Of a DNA stretch of 14,437 bases, positions 6,691 through 13,424 are shown in pieces. The DNA comes from Caryophanales bacterium UBA6768 (GTDB lineage: Bacteria; Bacillota; Bacilli; Bacillales_D; Amphibacillaceae). Each line of letters begins with the position of its first letter. The first letter of the stretch is position 1. The translations under genes and the position numbers were made by a program. The stretch lies in assembly GCA_002453315.1 (NCBI GenBank), contig DKGO01000069.1:1-14437 (forward strand). Reading direction: 5' to 3'. The notes below the pieces were generated by a model that was given only the letters and a program-made list of their open reading frames with translations, was not told the DNA's origin and did no database searches.

Positions 6691-8121
6691 TTAATGGTGA
6701 CTTAGTCGTTCAGCTAATGTCCTTCCCTTAGGGGCATTATCAGTCATCTCTGCTTTCTTATCCAATCTTTCAAGACCATATTGTACATAGCGTGCCCCAA
6801 TCCAACGAAATGGCTCAATTTCCCATCTTTTTGAAATATGTTGTGTCATCGGTAAATTAGTGATTGTACTAGTTTTTTCTGTCATGAGGTCAGATAATAT
6901 CCTTCCGGCTAAATTTGCCACTGATACCCCTACCCCAACATAACCCCATGCACTCGCAATACGTGTTTGTTTGTCATATACGATATTTGGCGTCCAGTCA
7001 CGGGTTATGCCTAATGGACCACCCCAGGAATGTGTAAACTTTATTCCAGAAAGGGAGGGAAACCATTGAATAAGCCTCTGTTGCAACCTGTTATGTGTTT
7101 TTCGGTGAACATCATAGGAATCCTTAATTTTTGACGCAAACGGATAAGGCCGCCCTCGCCCTCCAAATAGAATCCTGCCGTCTTTTGTTCGCTGCAAGTA
7201 ATCTACAGAAAGACGTGTCGAATTAATAATCTCTCTCTGTTCCCAGCCAATGGTCGACCATTGTTCTTTGCTTAAAGGCTCTGTTATCGTGATTAAAGAA
7301 TATGTTGGAAGTATGTTTCGATGCAAATTGTTAAATCTACTAGTATATGCTTCACCTGCCAATACACAAGAATGCCTTGCTGTGACGACCCCATTACGTG
7401 TCATTAATCTTGGATGGTTATTGGCATTTCCCAATTTGTAGTCCAAAACCTCCGTCTGTTCGTAGATTTTGACCCCTCGTTGTTCAAGTACCTTTGCTAG
7501 TTGTCTAACTAACTTTCCCGGATGAAGCACCGCTGAATATTTAGTAAATAGGCCAGCCTTCACGCCATTAATAGCAACCCGTTCATCGACTTTCTCCTTA
7601 TTTAGGCACCGAAAATGATGTTCAAAACCAAGACTTCGGTATATTTTGAGTTGATTTTCTAGACTAGGTAAACCATACTCACCAAGCGCAACTTGTATGG
7701 ACCCACCCCGTTTCCAGTCTGCATCTATATTTTCTTCCTTGATTACCTGCTCTATTTCCGTTACTGTCTCAAACATTGACGCTAGTAGATTTTGAGCAGT
7801 TTCTTTCCCGTATCGCTCTATCGTTACAGCCGGACTGACAGGAAAAACAGGCATACAGGCGCCCCCATTTCTTCCAGAAGCACCAAATCCTACAACATTC
7901 TTTTCTAGAATAGCAATATGAAGGGATGGATTTTGACGTAATAAATAATATGCAGTCCATAATCCAGTAAAACCTGCTCCCATGATTGCTATATCAACTG
8001 TTAACGATTCTTGTAACATTGGTCGAACTTCTATTTGGTCTTCATCCGTATCAAACCAATAGTTTTCAGGGCGATGACCGAGGGCTCTACCTTTTTCTTT
8101 ATCAAATATCAATTTACCCAC
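6691..8121 (-). CDS. DAO-family FAD-dependent amine/amino-acid oxidoreductase
   Basis: 476 residues of the D-amino-acid oxidase superfamily (PF01266), nearest by feel to gamma-glutamylputrescine oxidoreductase (PuuB/OrdL)-like enzymes. The Rossmann motif GAGFTG (48-53) and ribose-binding acid E73 (ILEK) bind FAD. The second signature GFGASGRNGG (78-87) is typical of this subgroup, and the late glycine-rich GYVGVGVSVANLAG segment closes the FAD site. It is probably cytosolic and oxidises a secondary or primary amine with oxygen as acceptor; the substrate is not determined. Two starts are possible: GTG at 8121, and TTG at 8112, which has a better spaced AGGTGG site 5 nt upstream. It stands alone upstream, with its own -10 at 8161-8166. 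Before the mobile unit arrived it lay about 0.5 kb beyond the doeA-like terminator, so a functional tie to that cluster is only suggested. Confidence 0.8.
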   Translation of the reverse strand: MGKLIFDKEKGRALGHRPENYWFDTDEDQIEVRPMLQESLTVDIAIMGAGFTGLWTAYYLLRQNPSLHIAILEKNVVGFGASGRNGGACMPVFPVSPAVTIERYGKETAQNLLASMFETVTEIEQVIKEENIDADWKRGGSIQVALGEYGLPSLENQLKIYRSLGFEHHFRCLNKEKVDERVAINGVKAGLFTKYSAVLHPGKLVRQLAKVLEQRGVKIYEQTEVLDYKLGNANNHPRLMTRNGVVTARHSCVLAGEAYTSRFNNLHRNILPTYSLITITEPLSKEQWSTIGWEQREIINSTRLSVDYLQRTKDGRILFGGRGRPYPFASKIKDSYDVHRKTHNRLQQRLIQWFPSLSGIKFTHSWGGPLGITRDWTPNIVYDKQTRIASAWGYVGVGVSVANLAGRILSDLMTEKTSTITNLPMTQHISKRWEIEPFRWIGARYVQYGLERLDKKAEMTDNAPKGRTLAERLSHH

Positions 8122-8643
8122 CTACCTATAGATTTTACTATTATTTAAGTCTATGTTTAAATTATAGTTATTTATCCAAATTTTAAGCCACATGATTTTC
8201 TGGTCCCGAAATCTTGTTCTTTCTAACTAACAAACGTCGTGGTGGGAGCTGTAACAAAGTCGTAATTTGCACCTATTTCAATGTTATCAGTTTTAATTTA
8301 AGAAATATTTAAAAAAACGACTTGATTTCTTTAAAAATCATGTATAATTTTTTTATCTGTAAGGGATATGTTATAAAAGGAATTTCTAATGATGTTGTCA
8401 TGCATACTGGAATTGTAGCATATGAACTGAAGTTAAATATCATATTTTAGGACAAAAAAAGCCATATAGTATCTTTCTTTGTTAAAAAGAATTTGAATTA
8501 TCATTGAAAAAACATCGCCCATTAATTTAATTGAATACTGTAGATAGAATGCAAATCAAATAGTAAAAAATAGTGAACATAGTATTCTAGCGGAATGAAT
8601 ACCCCTTTATTAATAGAACCCCTAGATTCCCCTATCAATATTT
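8122..8643. other. intergenic region without a convincing gene
   Basis: About 520 bp. It contains the FAD-gene promoter (8161-8190). A TATAAT on the plus strand (8343-8348) has TTGATT only 15 nt upstream and leads to no gene. A 36-codon plus-strand reading frame (ATG at 8341) lacks a ribosome binding site. An inverted repeat GTATTC/GAATAC lies at 8582-8602, and three CCCCT blocks fall between 8601 and 8633. No RNA gene was recognised. Confidence 0.4.
8161..8190 (-). promoter_or_regulatory. probable promoter of the FAD oxidoreductase gene
   Basis: The minus strand has a perfect TATAAT (8166-8161). The -35 region (TGGCTT or GGCTTA, 17-18 nt upstream) is poor, so the gene may need an activator. 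The leader to the start codon is about 30-40 nt. Confidence 0.4.
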
Positions 8644-8677
8644 AAAAAACTTGCACTCATTTTAACATGAATGCAAG
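8644..8677 (-). terminator. rho-independent terminator, displaced from the doeA-like gene
   Basis: The minus strand reads CTTGCATTCAT, loop GTTAAA, ATGAGTGCAAG, then six T. The 11-bp stem includes one G-T pair. It points leftward, away from the doeA-like gene. If the mobile unit 8715-10677 and one target copy are removed, the hairpin falls about 30 nt after that gene's stop, the normal distance. Confidence 0.75.
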
Positions 8678-8706
8678 CCTTCCTTTGGTTCTATTATTAT
8701 TTATCT

Positions 8707-8714
8707 TTTTATTT
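8707..8714 (+). repeat. 8-bp target-site duplication, left copy
   Basis: TTTTATTT directly abuts the left inverted repeat and is identical to 10678-10685. IS1595-family insertions make 8-bp duplications. The low complexity of the string is the only reservation. Confidence 0.7.
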
Positions 8715-8737
8715 GGCTCTGTTAAAGTTTGTTGTTG
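8715..8737 (+). repeat. left terminal inverted repeat of the IS1595-type unit
   Basis: It begins GGCTCTGTTAAAGTTTG. Aligned to the reverse complement of 10655-10677, the mismatches are at positions 1, 4 and 16-18 only. It lies 74 bp before the transposase start. Confidence 0.75.
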
Positions 8738-8810
8738 ATAAATGCTTTTATAGAACATACGATCTACAGCAAGGGGTAAGGTGGTATAAATAACGGAGTT
8801 GGTTAAGGAT

Positions 8811-9650
8811 ATGAAGGTTCCTGAAATTATAACAGCTATTAGAAGGCTAAGTCTAGGTGAAAAGCATCGGTTAATAGAATTTCTTATTGATGGGCTTACT
8901 TCTTTATCTGTAACAGGGACTGTACTAGAAGAGATTTCTGAACGGAAAAACAAAACATGAAATCAATGTCCTGACTGTGAATCAGTACATATTATTCGAT
9001 TTGGAAAATATACAACCTTAGTTGATGGCGAAGAAGTTGTAAAATAACGTTATCTCTACAAGTTTTGTAGACGTTTACAGACTTAACTAATACCGCTATG
9101 TACCGAACTCGCTATCTAGATAAATGGATTAAATTTATAGAGTATATGATAGAAGGCTATTCTCTTTGCTGCAAAGAAACGAGGTAAAATTAAAGAACAA
9201 GTATGTGTTTTGGTTGCGGGAGACCGTGATAAATTAACTTTTTCTTGTACTTCAGGTATGGGCAGGTTAACTAAGAAACAATTGGATAAGGCAATTGGGA
9301 ACAAATTATCAAAAGAAAATGTATTATGTACTGATGCCTGGCGAGCTTTTGGAGTCTATGCTGGTGAAAAAGGTATGGAAATATCAATTCAAATCAGACG
9401 GAAGATTCGACAAAAGGTCTTTATCATATTCAGAACGTTAACAGTTATCACAGAAGGCTAAAGTGTTGGATACAACGGTTTAACGGCGTGGCGACCATAT
9501 CTTGATAATTATCTTGCCTAGTTTCAAATCCTTGAGGTTATCCACCATTAAAACAGCAAAGTCACTATTAAGGACTTGATTATTCTAGGAAATCTTATAC
9601 AAAACATAGAAACGTATGATACACTAAAGTTTAGTAAATTCACAGTATGA
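8811..9650 (+). pseudogene. degraded IS1595-family transposase
   Basis: The remnant starts intact with MKVPEIITAIRRLSLG and shows the zinc-ribbon part (CPDCES, IIRFGKY). DKWIKFIEYMIEGYSL follows, then, after a gap, EQVCVLVAGDRDKLTFSC, GRLTKKQLDKAIG and VLCTDAWRAFG. The order and wording are those of IS1595-type ISXO2-like transposases. Damage includes a stop after ERKNKT with a frame change, a CAA-to-TAA change after GEEVVK, and another frame change near 9080. A deletion of probably 60-70 codons after EGYSL removes the first catalytic aspartate region. Further shifts follow GEKGME and the WIQRFNGVAT region, with stops in the tail. No functional enzyme can be made. The end at 9650 is the last stop in the tail frame and is approximate. 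Confidence 0.88.
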
Positions 9651-9791
9651 AATATAATGTTTTATACGGCACACGGGCCAGATTGTCGAATGGTTAGTTG
9701 GGGGATTTTAAAACCTATTCAAGTTTATTTTGTATTATTAATTGGAATAGTTTTAATTAAAGTTTGATTAAAAAACAAAGGAGTTTCATTG

Positions 9792-10565
9792 ATGCAGAAA
9801 AAATGGCGAATTAAACTTGTATTATTTCTTACTTTATTAGGTGCAATAGGCATTGTTGCAATCATTCCATATGAGATTACAACCTTAATGAACACGGAGT
9901 TTTATCAAACTAATTCAGAAGCGATACCAGTTTCACTAACTGTAAACTCAATATTTCAGATTGTCCTTTTGTTTTTATTAGTATTAATAGGTGTACGTCT
10001 ACAAAGGAGAACAGGTTTAGGCACCCCTAAACTGGAGGGTTTTGTTTACGAAAGGAAATTACAAAGCTTTTCAAAAAAGTGGCTGATAATTGGTATCTCC
10101 ATTACATTTATTTTTTCTTTAATCACCGTCCTGTTAGACTTATTTGTGTTTTCTTCTGTTATAGAAATACCCAAAGAACAAATCACCATTTGGTGGCATG
10201 GTTTACTCGCAATGTTTTATGGAGGTATAACGGAAGAATTAATGGTTCGATTATTTGGAATGACATTAATAGTGTGGTTATTAGCACGTATCACTAAAAA
10301 AGAAAAAGAAGAGATTCCTGACAGTTTTTATTACATAGCAATTTTTCTTACAGCAGTTTTGTTTGGGTTAGGACACTTGCCAGCGGCTATTCAAATTTTT
10401 GGGGAACTATCTACCATTATTGTTACACGAACCTTGGTGTTAAATGGATTATTGGGTCTATGGTTTGGTTACCTGTACTGGAGAAAAGGATTAGAATATG
10501 CAATCATTGCACATATGTCAGCAGATATATTTATACACGTGTTATTTATGCAGATATTTTATTAA
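9792..10565 (+). CDS. CPBP (Abi/CAAX) family intramembrane metalloprotease
   Basis: 257 residues with about 6-7 hydrophobic helices (for example 9-30, 51-69, 96-121, 136-166, 180-200, 206-228, 235-256). The family signature (PF02517) is complete: E148-E149 with R153 in ITEELMVRLFG, H195 in FGLGHLP, and H241 with D245 in IAHMSADIF. These are the residues expected to form the membrane-embedded active site. Bacterial members include bacteriocin self-immunity and signalling proteases; the target here is unknown. AAAGGAG at 9777-9783 fits the ATG at 9792 (8 nt) better than the adjacent TTG at 9789. It lies inside an IS1595-type unit, 140 bp after the dead transposase, and ends in its own terminator. 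It has no frameshift or stop, in sharp contrast to the transposase, which suggests selection for its function. Confidence 0.88.
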   Translation: MQKKWRIKLVLFLTLLGAIGIVAIIPYEITTLMNTEFYQTNSEAIPVSLTVNSIFQIVLLFLLVLIGVRLQRRTGLGTPKLEGFVYERKLQSFSKKWLIIGISITFIFSLITVLLDLFVFSSVIEIPKEQITIWWHGLLAMFYGGITEELMVRLFGMTLIVWLLARITKKEKEEIPDSFYYIAIFLTAVLFGLGHLPAAIQIFGELSTIIVTRTLVLNGLLGLWFGYLYWRKGLEYAIIAHMSADIFIHVLFMQIFY

Positions 10566-10608
10566 GTAATCGGACAAGATTGTTGCATAAAGAAACCTAT
10601 ATAACCAA

Positions 10609-10646
10609 ATGGGCCTCCAATAATAACTGGAAGCCCATACTTTTTT
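10609..10646 (+). terminator. rho-independent terminator of the CPBP protease gene
   Basis: ATGGGC-C-TCCA, loop ATAATAAC, TGGA-A-GCCCAT, then AC and six T. It is a strong hairpin with one C/A internal mismatch, about 45 nt after the stop and 9 nt before the right inverted repeat, so it belongs to the mobile unit. On the minus strand no T-tract follows, so it should not stop doeA-like transcripts. Confidence 0.8.
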
Positions 10647-10654
10647 CATAAAAA

Positions 10655-10677
10655 CAACACTGAACTTTAACAGGGCT
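10655..10677 (-). repeat. right terminal inverted repeat of the IS1595-type unit
   Basis: The minus strand begins AGCCCTGTTAAAGTTCAG and ends the mobile unit. The inner part GTGTTG lines up with GTTGTTG of the left end without gaps. Confidence 0.75.
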
Positions 10678-10685
10678 TTTTATTT
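10678..10685 (+). repeat. 8-bp target-site duplication, right copy
   Basis: TTTTATTT is identical to 8707-8714. It contains the last lysine codon and the stop codon (TAA, 10682-10680) of the doeA-like gene, read on the minus strand. Confidence 0.7.
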
Positions 10686-11846
10686 AATAAATAACTTTCT
10701 CTCAACATCAGATAAAACTTCACAGCCAGTTTCGGTGACAATAAAAGTTTCACTTATTTCAACACCATATGAATCTAACCAGATTCCAGGAATCATATGA
10801 AAGACCATATTTGGTTGCAATACTGTTTTATCCCCTGGACGTAAACTTGCTGTATGCTCGCCCCAGTCTGGTGGATAATTTAACCCTGTAGAATAACCAA
10901 TCCGAGATTCCTTTTCAAATCCACGACTTTTGATAGAATTTCTCCATGTCGCTTCTATTTCCTCACAAGTAACACCCGGCTTAATCATATCAATTGCTTT
11001 ATTTATGCCTTCCACTGCAGCAAAGGCAACAGCTTCCATTTCCTTCGTCGGCTCTCCTAACACTAACGTACGTGCTAATGGAGAATGATATCGGTGATAT
11101 GCACCAGCTAACTCAATAATCACTGGACCTTTTTCAAACGGGGCATCAGACCAGGTTAAGTGGCATGCATCTGTTTTATCTCCGGTCGGTAATAGGGGAA
11201 CGATTGACGTATAGTCTCCACCAAATTCTTCTGTTCCACTAATTTGTTTGTGAACAATATTAGCTACAGCATCACATTGTCTAACCCCTTGCTCAATACT
11301 TTCGATCCCTTTTTTCATGGCTAAAGAGGCAATTTCTGCAGCTTTCCTAACCAAAGAAATTTCTTTATCTGATTTGATAATTCTTACCCAATTAACAATA
11401 TTTGTTCCATCAACAAAACGAGCATTAGGAAGTTTATTCGTTAACTGCAAATAATTTTTAGCTGTGAAATAATAAGCATCAAATTCAGCGGCAATCACTT
11501 TATTAGCTAAATTTCTTTCTTCTAGCACCTTTGCAACGACATCCATCGGATGTTTTGTTGTGGAATGAACGTGGTCATCAGGATATGGAATCACATTTTC
11601 GTGTTTTAAATAGGTAGTATAATGTGCCGCCGTTTCATCGATGATTCTCCCTATCCAAATTGGTTCATCTTCATCTATTGCAACAATTAATAATTGATGT
11701 ACATAAAATGCCCAAGCATCATAACCACTTAAATAATTCATATTTGCTGGATCTGTAACGAGTAAAACGTCAATACCCTTTTTGGTCATACTTTCTTTTG
11801 TTTTTTGTAAGCGTTGACGAAATTCGTCAGTAGTAATTATGGACAA
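10680..11846 (-). CDS. doeA: M24-fold ectoine hydrolase-like protein (DoeA/EutD type)
   Basis: 388 residues with a creatinase N-domain (1-155) and an M24 pita-bread C-domain (160-388). Segments recalled from ectoine hydrolase DoeA/EutD are present: TDPANMNYLSGYDAWAFYVHQ-like (31-51), KHPMD (98-102), GGDYTSIVPLLPTG (209-222), HLTWSDAPF (229-237), GAYHRYHSPLART (248-260), YPPDWGE (324-330) and FHMIPG (349-354). As in that group, the usual M24 metal ligands are largely replaced (AYHRYHSPL instead of a DxxxxxxD pattern), while E245 sits in the active-site strand. The expected reaction is hydrolysis of ectoine to N-acetyl-diaminobutyrate in the cytoplasm. The start is TTG with AGGGGG 8 nt upstream (11855-11860). 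It has its own promoter (11925-11953), a CodY-like box and an internal cre-like box. The mobile unit abuts the stop codon. The M24 fold is certain; ectoine as substrate is likely, not proven. Confidence 0.78.
   Translation of the reverse strand: MSIITTDEFRQRLQKTKESMTKKGIDVLLVTDPANMNYLSGYDAWAFYVHQLLIVAIDEDEPIWIGRIIDETAAHYTTYLKHENVIPYPDDHVHSTTKHPMDVVAKVLEERNLANKVIAAEFDAYYFTAKNYLQLTNKLPNARFVDGTNIVNWVRIIKSDKEISLVRKAAEIASLAMKKGIESIEQGVRQCDAVANIVHKQISGTEEFGGDYTSIVPLLPTGDKTDACHLTWSDAPFEKGPVIIELAGAYHRYHSPLARTLVLGEPTKEMEAVAFAAVEGINKAIDMIKPGVTCEEIEATWRNSIKSRGFEKESRIGYSTGLNYPPDWGEHTASLRPGDKTVLQPNMVFHMIPGIWLDSYGVEISETFIVTETGCEVLSDVERKLFIK
11805..11819 (+). promoter_or_regulatory. candidate CcpA cre box inside the doeA-like coding region
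   Basis: TTGTAAGCGTTGACG fits the cre consensus at all but the last position and differs at two positions from the 14-base amyO core TGTAAGCGTTAACA. It covers nucleotides 28-42 of the coding region, about 100 nt after the predicted transcription start. Intragenic cre boxes near starts are known to repress by roadblock in Bacillus. Confidence 0.42.
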
Positions 11847-11872
11847 CTGTCATTCCCCCTAGTGTTATTCTG

Positions 11873-11887
11873 AATAATCAGAAAATT
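11873..11887 (-). promoter_or_regulatory. candidate CodY box in the doeA-like leader
   Basis: The minus strand reads AATTTTCTGATTATT, 13 of 15 matches to AATTTTCWGAAAATT. It sits about 30-45 nt after the predicted start of transcription. The overlapping dyad TTCTGA-TTAT-TCAGAA is an alternative reading as another regulator's operator. Confidence 0.45.
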
Positions 11888-11898
11888 TATTCATATTT

Positions 11899-11915
11899 AT
11901 GCACAATTGTTGCAT
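11899..11915. promoter_or_regulatory. imperfect palindrome at the doeA-like transcription start
   Basis: ATGCACAATTGTTGCAT contains the 8-bp palindrome ACAATTGT flanked by ATGC/GCAT offset by one base. It overlaps +3 to +19. A GntR-family operator is conceivable, because GntR-type regulators control ectoine catabolism in Proteobacteria, but no regulator gene is in the window. Confidence 0.3.
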
Positions 11916-11924
11916 CTTACCTTA

Positions 11925-11953
11925 ATTATAAAAAAGCTTATTCCCGTTATCAA
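11925..11953 (-). promoter_or_regulatory. consensus-like promoter of the doeA-like gene
   Basis: The minus strand reads TTGATA (11953-11948), a 17-nt spacer and a perfect TATAAT (11930-11925). The leader to the TTG start is about 70 nt. The gene can therefore be transcribed independently of the aminotransferase upstream. Confidence 0.65.
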
Positions 11954-11993
11954 TCCTCAAATTGTAAGAATTTAATTTCGATGAAATAGACAA

Positions 11994-12053
11994 TTTGGCT
12001 AAAAGTTTCCGCCAAAATGGGAGGATAGTACCAACATATGGCACTATCCCCAT
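11994..12053 (-). terminator. two hairpins after the aminotransferase gene, possible attenuator
   Basis: Arms GGATAGTACCA (12023-12033) and TGGCACTATCC (12039-12049) form a strong stem, extended by ATGG/CCAT with a small bulge. Directly beyond it on the minus strand, TTTGGC/GCCAAA (12016-12011 and 11999-11994) make a second stem. Only a short ATTTT follows the first stem, so termination of the aminotransferase transcript is plausible but may be partial. Confidence 0.45.
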
Positions 12054-12078
12054 AAAAACTATATCATTTTTCTATTTT

Positions 12079-13395
12079 TTATGATTTTGTTGCAGCTTTA
12101 ATTGACTCGTTAATTATATCTGTCAAATCATCAATTTGTTCTTTTGTAATAATAAATGGTGGGGCAAACGCTAGTGTATCTTGACCTCCATAGACAACGG
12201 AGCGACAAATAGCACCTCTTTTTAATGCTTCTTGAACTACCTTTGGTCCAATTGGGTCAACATCCGCTGATTCCCTTCTCAGGCGAATAGCCCCTAATAA
12301 CCCGATACCTTCAACAGTATCAACGATGTCGTTTTGCGCTTTAATCCACTCAAAACGTTCTACCATATATTTTCCTACTTCACGTACATTTTCGATTAAA
12401 TTTTCTTCCTTAACGATTTCCAATGCACGTAACGCAATCGCTGCTGCTGTTGGGTGCCCACTATACGTATATCCATGCCAAAAGATACCGTCTGTTTTAT
12501 CGATAATTTCTTTATGAAGTCTTTCTGAAATAATCATTCCTCCTAAAGGAGCATAACCACTTGTAATGCCCTTTGCCATCGTAATTATATCAGGAGTAAC
12601 ACCGAAGTTTTCCATTCCGAAGTTAGTACCTGTACGACCGAAGCCACAAATTACCTCATCAGAAATAAATAAAATATCATTTTCATCACATACTTTTCTT
12701 ACTTGTTCAAAATAGCCGTTTGGTGGTAAGTTAACTCCTCCAGACCCTTGAACTGGCTCAGAAATAAAGGCGGCAATTGAGTCAGCACCTTCCTTCTCAA
12801 TCATTTCCTTCAAAGATTCAACGGTACTATCCACATAATGGAAGTCTGGTGCGATTGATTCTGTAAAAGTATGAAATTCTGGAATTCCTGTAGCACTTGT
12901 CGCTCCCATAGCTACACCGTGATAAGACTTTTTACGGGAAATAATTTTTTTCTTACCTGGTTTGCCATTAACTTTCCAATAATGACGAACTGTTTTAAAG
13001 GCTGTATCATTGGCTTCAGATCCCCCTGAAGTAAAGAACGTTACATTTAAATCGCCTGGTGTCCAGTTAGCAAGTTCCTCTGCTAAACGGATGACAGGCT
13101 CATGACTCCAGTTACTAAATGCTGATGTAAATGCTAATTTACCCATTTGCTCTTTGGCAACTTCTCCTAATTCTTCACGGCCATGACCAATATTTACATT
13201 CCAAAGTGATGATAAACTATCAATAAGCTTTCTTCCTTCGATATCTTTCAAATAAATACCGTCACCCTCTGTAAAAATAAAGGCAGGGCCATCTTCTTGT
13301 TGTTGCTTTAAATTTGAAGTTGGATGAATAAAATGCTTTTTATCCAACTCTGCTAATTCTTGTTGTAGTTTAGTATCTTTCATTACTTTTGACAT
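12079..13395 (-). CDS. class III PLP-dependent aminotransferase (candidate diaminobutyrate transaminase)
   Basis: 438 residues, full length for the omega-amino-acid:pyruvate/GABA aminotransferase group. Visible are the phosphate-binding SGGSEAND (123-130), YHG (158-160), SEPVQGSGG (212-220), D246 in ISDEVICGFGRTG, the Schiff-base lysine K275 in TMAKGITSGY, and YTYSGHPTAAAIAL (309-322). The ATG follows AGGAGG by 7 nt. It lies 29 bp after the aldehyde dehydrogenase, clearly the same operon, and upstream of the doeA-like gene. In ectoine catabolism this position is filled by DoeD, which transaminates L-2,4-diaminobutyrate to aspartate semialdehyde; the substrate here is inferred from context. 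Polyamine or beta-alanine transamination are alternatives, given the amine oxidase further left. Confidence 0.85.
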   Translation of the reverse strand: MSKVMKDTKLQQELAELDKKHFIHPTSNLKQQQEDGPAFIFTEGDGIYLKDIEGRKLIDSLSSLWNVNIGHGREELGEVAKEQMGKLAFTSAFSNWSHEPVIRLAEELANWTPGDLNVTFFTSGGSEANDTAFKTVRHYWKVNGKPGKKKIISRKKSYHGVAMGATSATGIPEFHTFTESIAPDFHYVDSTVESLKEMIEKEGADSIAAFISEPVQGSGGVNLPPNGYFEQVRKVCDENDILFISDEVICGFGRTGTNFGMENFGVTPDIITMAKGITSGYAPLGGMIISERLHKEIIDKTDGIFWHGYTYSGHPTAAAIALRALEIVKEENLIENVREVGKYMVERFEWIKAQNDIVDTVEGIGLLGAIRLRRESADVDPIGPKVVQEALKRGAICRSVVYGGQDTLAFAPPFIITKEQIDDLTDIINESIKAATKS

Positions 13396-13424
13396 GTTGT
13401 TTCCTCCTAATTTTAAAAACCTAT

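Larger units (their letters stand above)
8715..10677 (+). mobile_element. IS1595-family unit carrying a CPBP protease passenger gene
   Basis: The unit is bounded by inverted repeats (8715-8737 and 10655-10677) matching at 18 of the first 23 positions, including an 11-bp perfect block CTGTTAAAGTT. An exact 8-bp duplication lies outside them. Inside are a degraded IS1595-type transposase (8811-9650), a complete CPBP membrane protease (9792-10565) and a terminator (10609-10646), all on the plus strand. I see no internal copy of the end sequence between the transposase remnant and the protease, so the protease appears to have moved as cargo. Passenger genes are known in the IS1595 family. The element can no longer move by itself but might be mobilised by a related transposase. 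Confidence 0.78.

Noticed and set aside
6525..6731. 68-codon plus-strand frame after the membrane-protein gene
   Set aside because: No ribosome binding site and low-quality composition; it overlaps the FAD gene end and the more protein-like minus-strand ORF.
8175..8190. sigma-54-like sequence TGGCTTAAAATTTGGA upstream of the FAD gene
   Set aside because: GG spacing is right, but the near-invariant -12 GC is GG, no enhancer-binding protein is nearby, and a TATAAT box lies just downstream.
8341..8451. 36-codon frame containing GISNDVVMHTGIVAYEL
   Set aside because: It reads somewhat like protein, but the ATG overlaps a possible -10, no ribosome binding site is present and no family is recognised.
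8657..8953. 98-codon minus-strand frame
   Set aside because: Antisense of the transposase start and of the displaced terminator; it exists only because of the inverted repeat region.
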